Positions 1 through 7,148 of a stretch of DNA of 64,000 bases are shown here, one piece after another. A program made the translations under genes and the position numbers. The notes under the pieces were generated by a model. It made no database searches. It was not told the DNA's origin and worked only from the letters and a program-made list of their open reading frames with translations. Numbering within the stretch: position 1 is the first letter of the stretch; each line of letters opens with the position of its first letter. This stretch comes from an uncultured Pseudodesulfovibrio sp. (GTDB taxonomy: Bacteria > Desulfobacterota > Desulfovibrionia > Desulfovibrionales > Desulfovibrionaceae), in NCBI RefSeq assembly GCF_963662885.1, contig NZ_OY760059.1:1364001-1428000 (forward strand), written 5' to 3'.

Positions 1-706
1 TGGGGGCCTGGGTATGGGCGTCCGGCAGCCATGTATGGACCGGCAGCAGCGGGGTCTTGACCGCGAAGGCCAGAATGAAGGCCGCGGCGCACCAGCCCTG
101 CATGGCCCCCGGCACCGGCGAGGCGGCCAGGGCGGCCAGGGACGGGTTCACGCCGGTCAGCATGAGCCAGACCACCGCCAGAAGCATGGGCAGCCCGCCG
201 ACCATGCTGAAGACGAAGAATTTGAGTGCCGCGTATCGTCTTCTCTCGTGCCCGAACCTTCCTATGAGGAAGAACATGGGGATGAGCTGCGCTTCCCAGA
301 AAAGGTAGAAAAGGAGCAGGTCGCGGGCCAGGAACACGCCGATGGCCGCGCTCAGGGCAGCCAGCAGCAGGCAGTGGAATACGGCCACGCCTTCGCGGAT
401 CTCGCGCCAGGAGGTCAGGATGCCGAGCCCGCCGAGCAGTGCCGTGAGCAGGACCAGGACATAACTCAGTCCGTCCATGGTCAGGGCGTACTGTACGTGG
501 AGCATGGGAATCCAGTCGAACCGCTCGATCAGTTCCCGGCCGTCGAGTACCTGCGGCAGCAGCACCAGTGCCAGGGCCAGTTCGGCCAGGGCGGCGGTCA
601 GGCAGATGAACCGTGCCTGTGCCGGTTGGCGGTGGAAGAACAGCCCGGCCAGTCCGCCGATCAGCGGGAGCAGAATGAGTGCGGTGAGCAGGGGGAAATC
701 GTACAT
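1..706 (-). CDS. nuoM: NADH-quinone oxidoreductase subunit M (N-terminal part, cut by window edge)
   Basis: Membrane proton-pumping subunit of respiratory complex I, antiporter (Mrp)-like family. The frame opens with an ATG at 706 (start MYDFPLLTALILLPL) and stays open to base 1, giving about 235 residues of a protein usually near 490-500 residues. The translation is almost wholly hydrophobic with several membrane helices. Near the edge it carries the family segment FAVKTPLLPVHTWLPDAH, containing the conserved pump lysine in the KTP turn. It follows nuoL by 8 bp, so it belongs to the same leftward transcript. The truncation comes only from the window, and nuoN would be expected just outside. 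Identification is firm. Confidence 0.93.
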   Translation of the reverse strand, partial: MYDFPLLTALILLPLIGGLAGLFFHRQPAQARFICLTAALAELALALVLLPQVLDGRELIERFDWIPMLHVQYALTMDGLSYVLVLLTALLGGLGILTSWREIREGVAVFHCLLLAALSAAIGVFLARDLLLFYLFWEAQLIPMFFLIGRFGHERRRYAALKFFVFSMVGGLPMLLAVVWLMLTGVNPSLAALAASPVPGAMQGWCAAAFILAFAVKTPLLPVHTWLPDAHTQAP

Positions 707-714
707 ATCGGGCC

Positions 715-2625
715 TCACCGAATCCCTATGGCGGCCATGATCACGAGCATGGCGACCATGCCCAGCAACAGCCAGAGCAGATAGTTGGAGAGTCGTTCGG
801 CACCCCACCTGGAGAGGCGGCCGCCCGCGCGCAAAGCCAGTGAGCCGATGCCCAGCGCCGCGCCGTCCACCACCCGGTCCTCAACATTCCGCCAGACCTT
901 GGAGGCCGCCCGGACGTATGGACGGGCCACGCCGTTCATGTACAGGGCGTCCAGTCCCCATCCGTTGACCAGGAACCGGGGCAGCCCACGATCCTTGGCC
1001 GGGATGCGGTGCTTGCGCCAGGGACCGTACAGACTCAGGGCGATGGCCAGACCAAGCACGGCCAGTCCGGCGTCCAGTCCTTCGGCCAGGGTGCCGGTCC
1101 ATTCGGCCCCGTGGTGCGAAGTCGCGACAAGCCCGGTCAGATGATCTAGCCATTGGGCGGGCGCACCGACCATATGGGCGAAATGTTCCGGCATATCCAG
1201 TAACCCGGCGACCACGGCCAGCAGGGCCAGGGGCCAGAGCACGTGGAGCATGGCTCCGGGCGTCTTTTCCGTACCTGTCTCAGGAGGCAGGGAGGGCTTG
1301 CCGGTGAAGGCCAGCAGGAAGACGCGGAAGCTGTAAATGGCGGTCAGCAGGGCGGTGACCGTGCCTGCTGCCCAGACGAATATCCATATCCACTGGCCGG
1401 TCTGGGCCATGCTCAGGGCGTTTTCCAGAATACGCCCCTTGCTGAAGAACCCGGCGAACGGCGGCAGCCCGGCTAACGCGGCGGCCCCGCAGAAGAAGGC
1501 AAGCGCCGCGCCGGGTACCAGCCCACGCACCCGAGCGCCCATGCGGAAGATGTCGTGTTCCTCGTCAAGGGCCTGGATGACGATGCCCGCTACCATGAAC
1601 AGCAGGGATTTGAAGAAGGCGTGTACCAGCAGGTGGAAGAAGCTGCCAGACGGGTCGCCCGCGCCCACGCCCAGGAACATGTATCCCACCTGGCTGATGG
1701 TGGACCATGCCAGGACACGCTTTATGTCGTGCTGGACCAGGGCCGAGCAGGCGGCGAAAAAGGCGGTCAGCGCGCCGACCAGGGCCACGGCCTGAAGAGC
1801 CATGGCATCGGCGTGGGCTAAGACCGGGAAGGTGCGGATGAGCAGATAGACGCCCGCCGTGACCATGGTGGCCGCGTGAATCAGGGCCGAGACCGGAGAC
1901 GGACCGGCCATGGCGTCCGGCAGCCAGACAAGCAGGGGCAGCTGGGCGGACTTACCCGTGGCGGCCATGAGCAGGAGCAGGCCGACCAGGGTCAGGGTGC
2001 CTACGGCGATGGTGGGGGCGTTGGCCGAAAGATGCTGGATGCTCAGGTCGCCGGTCGCGCTGAAGAGCACGGCCAGCGCGCCCAGGAAAGCCACGTCGCC
2101 GACGCGCGTGACCAGAAAGGCCTTGTTGCCCGCGAGTACGTTTTTCGTCTCGCCGTACCAGAATCCGATGAGTGAGAAGGAGCAGAAGCCAACGCCTTCC
2201 CAGCCCAGAAACAGAAAGACCAGATCGTCGGCCATGGCGATGGACTGCATGAAGAAGACGAACAGGTTGAGGTAGCAGAAGTAGCGCACCCAGCCGTCGT
2301 CGTCGCGCATGAAGAACAGGGAGTGCACGTGAATGATCAGGGAGACGAAGGCCACCATGGTAGTCATGGCCGCGCACAGCGGGTTGTAGAGCAGGGTGGC
2401 GGAGACGCGCAGCCCGCCCGCCTCGAACCAGTCGAAGAGGTGGACGGCCAGTTCCTGTCCGCGTTCAAGCTGCGACCAGCTCGCGGCCGCTCCGGCCAGT
2501 GAACCGCCCACGGCCAAACAGGCGATCAGGCCGGACACCGTGCGCGGCACGGCGCGTCCGGCAAGAGCCAGAATCAGCGCGCCCGCCAGAGGGGCGAAAA
2601 GGGTCAGGCAGAGTGTCGCGGTCAT
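715..2625 (-). CDS. nuoL: NADH-quinone oxidoreductase subunit L
   Basis: Largest antiporter-like membrane subunit of complex I, which couples quinone reduction to proton translocation through its distal module. It has 636 residues, normal for NuoL (about 610-650). The antiporter core holds the markers LGWEGVGFCSFSLIGFWY, TGKSAQLPLLVWLPDAM (pump lysine) and SALIHAATMVTAGVYLL, plus a C-terminal region consistent with the lateral amphipathic helix and last transmembrane helix. The start follows the nuoK stop by 4 bp, so translation is probably coupled. It sits in the order nuoI-J-K-L-M, which matches E. coli, except that cydAB rather than nuoA-H lies upstream on this strand. Confidence 0.96.
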   Translation of the reverse strand: MTATLCLTLFAPLAGALILALAGRAVPRTVSGLIACLAVGGSLAGAAASWSQLERGQELAVHLFDWFEAGGLRVSATLLYNPLCAAMTTMVAFVSLIIHVHSLFFMRDDDGWVRYFCYLNLFVFFMQSIAMADDLVFLFLGWEGVGFCSFSLIGFWYGETKNVLAGNKAFLVTRVGDVAFLGALAVLFSATGDLSIQHLSANAPTIAVGTLTLVGLLLLMAATGKSAQLPLLVWLPDAMAGPSPVSALIHAATMVTAGVYLLIRTFPVLAHADAMALQAVALVGALTAFFAACSALVQHDIKRVLAWSTISQVGYMFLGVGAGDPSGSFFHLLVHAFFKSLLFMVAGIVIQALDEEHDIFRMGARVRGLVPGAALAFFCGAAALAGLPPFAGFFSKGRILENALSMAQTGQWIWIFVWAAGTVTALLTAIYSFRVFLLAFTGKPSLPPETGTEKTPGAMLHVLWPLALLAVVAGLLDMPEHFAHMVGAPAQWLDHLTGLVATSHHGAEWTGTLAEGLDAGLAVLGLAIALSLYGPWRKHRIPAKDRGLPRFLVNGWGLDALYMNGVARPYVRAASKVWRNVEDRVVDGAALGIGSLALRAGGRLSRWGAERLSNYLLWLLLGMVAMLVIMAAIGIR

Positions 2626-2629
2626 GCCG

Positions 2630-2935
2630 TCAGTCCTTGAGCGTTTTCAGCGAGTCGGGGTTGAGGCTCCGGGTCCTGCGCCAGACGCGGAAGACCAGGG
2701 TCAGGCCCACCGCGATTTCGGCGGCGGCCACGCCCATGATGAACAGGACCATGCCCTGGCCCGCGATGTCCCACCAGCGCAGAGCTGCGGCCACGAAGAC
2801 CACACCCGCGGCGTTGAGCATGACCTCCACGCCGAGCAGGATCATGATCAGATTGCGTCGGGCCACCACGGTCACCAGCCCGATGAAGAACAGGGCCGAG
2901 GCGAAAAGCAGTACGTGTTCCAGGGGTACGATCAT
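2630..2935 (-). CDS. nuoK: NADH-quinone oxidoreductase subunit K
   Basis: Small three-helix membrane subunit of complex I (MrpC-like), about 101 residues from the chosen start, the usual family length. The ATG at 2935 (MIVPLEHVLLFASALFFIG) overlaps the nuoJ stop in an ATGA arrangement. An upstream in-frame ATG at 2962 would add nine atypical residues and overlap nuoJ further, so the shorter form is preferred. The membrane glutamates expected in the E-channel are present in LLGVEVMLNAAG and in AAAEIAVGLTLV. It lies in a tightly packed nuo operon with 4 bp to nuoL. Confidence 0.95.
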   Translation of the reverse strand: MIVPLEHVLLFASALFFIGLVTVVARRNLIMILLGVEVMLNAAGVVFVAAALRWWDIAGQGMVLFIMGVAAAEIAVGLTLVFRVWRRTRSLNPDSLKTLKD

Positions 2936-3528
2936 CGGTCGTCCTCCGGATTCACGGCGCATGGGGGCTGGTCCATGTCCAGGCTCCTGCCCGTGGTTTC
3001 GGGCCGGTCGGATTGGACCAGCGGCAGGCCGAGGTAGCGGGCTCCGGCCAGGGCCGCAAAGAGCAGAAGCGAGACGGCTTCCACGGCGGGCCAGGCATTG
3101 CCGAAGACCCAGGCCCCAAGCGCACGGGGCGAGACGCGTCCGGCGGTCAGCAGCGTGGTGTTGGCCGGGTCAAAGGAAATCAGGGCCATGCAGGCGAAGA
3201 TCCCGGCCAGGGCCCAGATGGTGGGCCAGAACATGCGGGCGCGCAGTCTCCGGCGGACCATGGACCGGACTTCCTTTGGCTCGTTGGGTTCCTGGGCCAT
3301 GAGCATGATGGCGAACAGAAACAGGACCATGATCGCCCCGGCATAGATGATGACCTCGAAGCCCGCCAGCAGGGGCGCGCCGAGGAGCAGAAAGATCAGG
3401 GCCGTGCCGAGCAGCGAGCCGACCATCCAGACCACCGCGTGGACCAGCACCCGGCGGGTCACGGCGACCAGGGTGCACAGCAGCGTCGCGGCAGCGAGGA
3501 CGTAAAAGAGGACGGCGTAAAGGGTCAT
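2932..3528 (-). CDS. nuoJ: NADH-quinone oxidoreductase subunit J
   Basis: Membrane subunit of complex I, 198 residues and five predicted helices, carrying the NuoJ pattern FEVIIYAGAIMVLFLFAIM around the pi-bulge helix TM3 that links the quinone site to the proton pumps. The C-terminal tail (about residues 165-198) is hydrophilic and less conserved. Its start overlaps the nuoI stop by 4 bp and its stop overlaps the nuoK start, so expression is probably stoichiometric through translational coupling. The identification rests on the TM3 motif, length and gene order. Confidence 0.95.
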   Translation of the reverse strand: MTLYAVLFYVLAAATLLCTLVAVTRRVLVHAVVWMVGSLLGTALIFLLLGAPLLAGFEVIIYAGAIMVLFLFAIMLMAQEPNEPKEVRSMVRRRLRARMFWPTIWALAGIFACMALISFDPANTTLLTAGRVSPRALGAWVFGNAWPAVEAVSLLLFAALAGARYLGLPLVQSDRPETTGRSLDMDQPPCAVNPEDDR

Positions 3529-4085
3529 GGCAGGTTGCTCTTGTAGTTGACGGGAGCCTTTTCGCCCTCGTGTTCCTCGCGGGGGAACTTCTCCTCCACA
3601 CCGGCGTGACGGTAGAAATCGTATTCGTTGTCCTTGCCCCCGTGGTTCACCAGCAAGTCCTCCTTTTCGGCCACCAGCTTGAGGGTGGCGTCGCTGGCGT
3701 ACTCATAGGCCGGGGTGAGCTGGATGGCCAGGGTGGGGCAGGCCTCCTCGCACAGGCCGCAGTAGATGCAGCGCGCGAAGTTGATGCGGAACCAGACCGC
3801 GTAGCGGCGGCCGTCCTCGCGGGTGGCCGCCTGCATGGAGATGCAGCTCACCGGGCAGGCGGCAGAGCAGAGGTAGCAGGCCACGCAGCGTTCGTCCCCG
3901 TCCGGGGCGCTGGTCAGGATGATGTGCCCTCTGGAGCGTGGCGGCGGAGTCCGTTTTTCCTCCGGGTATTGCACGGTGATGGGCTTGGTGAACATGGCCT
4001 TGAAGGTCTCGCCGTATCCCTGGAGCAATCCCTTGGTACCCCGGCCCACGCCCTTGAGGATATCTATCAGATGTTCGCGGGTCAT
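3525..4085 (-). CDS. nuoI: NADH-quinone oxidoreductase subunit I (two [4Fe-4S] ferredoxin subunit)
   Basis: Peripheral-arm subunit that passes electrons through clusters N6a and N6b towards N2 in NuoB. It has 186 residues with two CxxCxxCxxxCP motifs (C67/C70/C73/C77 and C106/C109/C112/C116), the TYKY-type pattern. The N-terminal amphipathic stretch TKGLLQGYGETFKAMFTKP matches the membrane-edge anchor of NuoI. The ATG at 4085 overlaps the cydB stop by 4 bp. The frame is open further upstream, but that part lies antisense-like within cydB in another frame and has no family similarity, so the start at 4085 is preferred. Co-translation with a bd oxidase gene is unusual for nuoI. Confidence 0.96.
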   Translation of the reverse strand: MTREHLIDILKGVGRGTKGLLQGYGETFKAMFTKPITVQYPEEKRTPPPRSRGHIILTSAPDGDERCVACYLCSAACPVSCISMQAATREDGRRYAVWFRINFARCIYCGLCEEACPTLAIQLTPAYEYASDATLKLVAEKEDLLVNHGGKDNEYDFYRHAGVEEKFPREEHEGEKAPVNYKSNLP

Positions 4086-5071
4086 GGCCGCTCCTCCTCT
4101 GCAGGCTCGACCTGGGGCGTGTGGGCATGCCTCCGGGTGGGCCGCTCCAGGCGGTATTGGAAAATCTGGAAGGCCAGCAGCGGCGGCAGCAGCACGGCGG
4201 TGCTCAGGGTCAGGAACCAGAGGTCCACGCCGTCGCCGAATCCGTCCGCCGCGGGCAGGGCCGCGCGGACTATGGCAGCGCAGGCCGCCAGCACGAGACC
4301 GATCAGGCCCAGCGCCCAGGGCAGCGGCGACCCCAGCCAGCGGGGCCGCAGGCTGGCACACAGGACGACCAGATCGGCCAGCCCGACGATGCAGAGGGGG
4401 ACGAGAAACGGCCAGGGCATCAGGGCCGAACCCTCCGCCAGCTGAGCGCAGAGCAGCAGGCCGCTCAAAGCCGAGCCCAGGCCGCCCACCAGGGTGAGTG
4501 CCGCGAAGAGACGCATGTCGGGATCGTCTGCGTGGGTGCGCCGCAGCCGTCCCAGCCGCCACGCCCCGCCCATGAGCAGGCCGCAGCAGAACAGAAAGAG
4601 CAGGGCCGGGAAGAAGACGGGCCGGACCACGGCCCCCAGGCCATAGAGGGCGGTCGCTTCGGATACCCCCAAAAAGAGCGCGCCGAACAGCAGCCCCTCG
4701 GCGAGCACGACCGCGGCCGCGCCCCATCCCGCCAGCCTGCGCCACGGCTCGGGATTCGCCGCATGGTGACGGTACTCCAGGCCCAGCGCACGCAGGGCCA
4801 GGGCGACGAGTAGCAGGATGACGAGGCCGTACATGCGGGGCAGGACCTCGCCGTACACGGTCGGGAAGGCCCCGAAGAGCATGGCTCCGAGGACCACCAG
4901 CCAGGTCTGGTTGGCGTGCCAGACCGAGTCGATGGAGCCGAGCATGGCTTCGGCCTTTTCCTGGGGATGGAACAGGGAGAGCAGGCATATGCCCAGGTCT
5001 ATGCTCCCCAGCCCCAGGTGGAGAAAGAGAACCGCGCCCAGCAACAGGAACCACCAGTCGTGCAGGGTCAT
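4082..5071 (-). CDS. cydB: Cytochrome bd quinol oxidase subunit II
   Basis: Second subunit of the bd-type terminal quinol oxidase in the cytoplasmic membrane, pairing with CydA to reduce O2 to water. It has 329 residues with about eight hydrophobic helices. Family signatures are the N-terminal LGSIDLGICLLSLF and the segment GSIDSVWHANQTWLVVLGAMLFGAFP, cited here as GSIDSVWHANQTW and LFGAFP. It is somewhat shorter than E. coli CydB (379 residues), as is common in the short-Q-loop branch. The start overlaps the cydA stop and the stop overlaps the nuoI start, each by 4 bp, which places the oxidase inside the complex I operon. Confidence 0.95.
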   Translation of the reverse strand: MTLHDWWFLLLGAVLFLHLGLGSIDLGICLLSLFHPQEKAEAMLGSIDSVWHANQTWLVVLGAMLFGAFPTVYGEVLPRMYGLVILLLVALALRALGLEYRHHAANPEPWRRLAGWGAAAVVLAEGLLFGALFLGVSEATALYGLGAVVRPVFFPALLFLFCCGLLMGGAWRLGRLRRTHADDPDMRLFAALTLVGGLGSALSGLLLCAQLAEGSALMPWPFLVPLCIVGLADLVVLCASLRPRWLGSPLPWALGLIGLVLAACAAIVRAALPAADGFGDGVDLWFLTLSTAVLLPPLLAFQIFQYRLERPTRRHAHTPQVEPAEEERP

Positions 5072-6450
5072 GGCCGCCTCCCGATGTCGCAGTGGTCGGG
5101 CGGCACATCCCGGCCCGGCCCCTCTTTGAGCAGCCTGCGGCTGAAGGCCAGGAACAGCCAGGTCAGGGCCACGGCCGCGACCAGAAACATGGAGAGCGAA
5201 AGGCCCACGGCGCGGGGAGTGAGCGCGGAGGCCGTGTCGGAAGTTCGCAGCATGCCGTAGAGAATCCAGGGTTGCCTGCCAACTTCACGCATGATCCATC
5301 CGGTCCAGACCGAGAGCATGGAAAAAGGGGCCAGCCAGACGAAAAAGGTCAACAGCCGGCGTTGGGCTCCTGCCCGTTCCGGGGTGAGCCTTCCCTTGCG
5401 CCATGCCCAGAGGCCGAGCAGTCCGGCCAGGATCATCAGCGAGCCGGTGATGACCATGATCCGGAAGGAATAGAAGATGAGCGTGATGGGTGGCCGTTCA
5501 TCCCTGGGGATGTCCTTGAGACCGACGACGCGCCCGTAGGGATCGTGGGTGGCCAGCAGGCTGAGCACATAGGGGATGCGGAACTCCAGGGCGTTGCGTT
5601 CGTTCTTCTCGTCGGGCCAGGCGAATATGGACCAGGCCGCCCCCTGTCCCGGTGCGTTGGTGTCCCAGAACGCTTCGGTTGCGGCCAGCTTGGCGGGCTG
5701 GAGTTTGGCCACGCTCTGCCCGGACAGGTCGCCGGTTCCAGCCTGGAGCAGGGCCAGCAGAAGCCCGGCCGCGACCGCGAATTTGAAGACGCGCAGGTAG
5801 AAGGCGGTGTGCCGCGCACGCAGCAGATGCCAGGCCGCGACCCCGCCGAGGATGAAGGCCGTGCCGGTCAGGCAGGCCAGGAGCATGTGCGGGAACGAAA
5901 CCAGCAGGTCCGGGTTCAGGATGGCCCGCACCCGGTCGGTGATCTGGAACACCCCGTTTTCCATGTGCCCGCCGCGCGGGGTCTGCATCCAGGAGTTGGC
6001 GACCATGATCCAGAACGCGGACAGGATCGAGCCGAGGGTGACCATGGCCGTGGTGAACAGGTGGAGCTTGGGCGAAAGCCGTTTCCACCCGGCAACCATC
6101 AGATAGAGGAATATGGATTCCAGGAGAAAACCGGACATAGCCTCGACGGACAGGATCTGGCCCAGGAAGTGGCCGGTGGCTATGGAGAAGCCGGACCAGT
6201 TGGTACCGAACTGAAACTCCAGCGGGATGCCGCTGATAACGCCCATGGCAAAGGCCAGCAGGAAGAACCTGCTCCAGAACCGCGCCTGTTGGTACCAGTG
6301 CGCCTTTCCGGTGCGCACCCAGGCCAGCTCGGCCAGAAGAATGAACACGGACAGGCCGATGGTCAGCACCGGCCAGATGATGTGGAACATCGTGGTCAGG
6401 GCGAACTGGACTCTTGAGAGGAATATATAGTCGGTCAGGGTCTGTACCAT
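5068..6450 (-). CDS. cydA: Cytochrome bd quinol oxidase subunit I
   Basis: Catalytic subunit of cytochrome bd, carrying hemes b558, b595 and d and the quinol site. It has 460 residues with about nine helices. The first heme-ligand histidine is H23 in TTMFHIIWPVLTIG (equivalent to E. coli H19). A second candidate ligand is in VSFPHMLLACLTG (equivalent to H186). The diagnostic GRQPW lies in WIMREVGRQPWILYG. The periplasmic Q-loop between helices 6 and 7 looks short, as in many non-enterobacterial enzymes. It is the first gene of the leftward operon and diverges from nuoA across 284 bp. In a mainly anaerobic host its likely job is O2 scavenging with some energy conservation. Confidence 0.96.
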   Translation of the reverse strand: MVQTLTDYIFLSRVQFALTTMFHIIWPVLTIGLSVFILLAELAWVRTGKAHWYQQARFWSRFFLLAFAMGVISGIPLEFQFGTNWSGFSIATGHFLGQILSVEAMSGFLLESIFLYLMVAGWKRLSPKLHLFTTAMVTLGSILSAFWIMVANSWMQTPRGGHMENGVFQITDRVRAILNPDLLVSFPHMLLACLTGTAFILGGVAAWHLLRARHTAFYLRVFKFAVAAGLLLALLQAGTGDLSGQSVAKLQPAKLAATEAFWDTNAPGQGAAWSIFAWPDEKNERNALEFRIPYVLSLLATHDPYGRVVGLKDIPRDERPPITLIFYSFRIMVITGSLMILAGLLGLWAWRKGRLTPERAGAQRRLLTFFVWLAPFSMLSVWTGWIMREVGRQPWILYGMLRTSDTASALTPRAVGLSLSMFLVAAVALTWLFLAFSRRLLKEGPGRDVPPDHCDIGRRP

Positions 6451-6734
6451 ATCTTGCTGCTCTATTGGGGCGTTACGGCGCAGGCGGGAAGCCCGGTCGG
6501 AACCGCCTTGCAGTGTCCCTCAAATCCCTCAAAGAGGCAACCGGTCTGTGCAACTTGATGACAACATGATAACATAGATAAATGTTCTTACAGGATTTTG
6601 CCAACAGTAACTTGTTTTAACCGCCCGAAGCTATTAAACAGGAGTGGTCGGGCGTCATTCGTTCCGGCTCGCAACCGCCGGGCCACGGCCCGCAATGGCC
6701 GACCGGCCGTTGACCAAACAAGGAATCGCAACGC
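6451..6734. promoter_or_regulatory. Divergent promoter region between cydA and nuoA
   Basis: This 284-bp space separates the leftward cydAB-nuoIJKLM operon from the rightward nuoA-H operon, so promoters for both should lie here. An AT-rich island spans about 6545-6625, unlike the GC-rich flanks. It contains TTGATG (6555-6560) followed at near-standard spacing by an A/T-rich ATAAAT (6578-6583), a weak match to a sigma-70 type promoter pointing towards nuoA. A short inverted pair, AACAT (6571-6575) and ATGTT (6582-6586), could be an operator. No convincing FNR or Rex palindrome was found. The promoter placement is inference. Confidence 0.4.
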
Positions 6735-7148
6735 ATGCCATCGTCACCGGAATACATCTCCACCGGGTTCAACGCCTGGGACCCGAGCGTCTTCTCCCTG
6801 ATCGTCTTCGCCCTGTTGGCGGCCGGTCTGGTCACGGCGCTGCTGGTACTGTCCGTTGTCCTGACGCGCAGACGGTCCGAAGGAGAGAAGACCCGCCCCT
6901 ACGAGTGCGGCGTCATCCCCTCCGGTTCGGCCCGGCCGAGCTACCCTGCCCCGTTCTGGCTCGTGGCGGTCTTCTTTCTGCTTTTCGACGTGGAGGCCGT
7001 GTACGTGGTCTCCTGGGCCGTGTCCTTCACCCGCCTGACCTGGGCCGCCTGGGGGCAGATAACCTTTTTCATCGGCGTGCTGCTGCTCGGTCTGTTCTGG
7101 GTCTGGCGCAAGGGAGGCCTTGAATGGGGCATGACGCGCAAGCGATAG
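6735..7148 (+). CDS. nuoA: NADH-quinone oxidoreductase subunit A
   Basis: Small three-helix membrane subunit of complex I that holds the loop next to the quinone-entry site. It has 137 residues, with the family motif KTRPYECGVIPSG (the TM1-2 loop with its conserved cysteine) and FWLVAVFFLLFDVEAVYV (second helix with acidic residues). It opens the rightward half of the split nuo cluster and overlaps the next gene by 25 bp. No strong Shine-Dalgarno is obvious directly upstream; AAGGAATCG lies 6-14 bases before the ATG and may serve. Confidence 0.95.
   Translation: MPSSPEYISTGFNAWDPSVFSLIVFALLAAGLVTALLVLSVVLTRRRSEGEKTRPYECGVIPSGSARPSYPAPFWLVAVFFLLFDVEAVYVVSWAVSFTRLTWAAWGQITFFIGVLLLGLFWVWRKGGLEWGMTRKR

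Noticed and set aside
6540..6620. FNR or Rex operator between cydA and nuoA
   Set aside because: TTGATG and nearby A/T runs suggest half sites, but no full palindrome close to TTGAT-N4-ATCAA or the Rex consensus was found.
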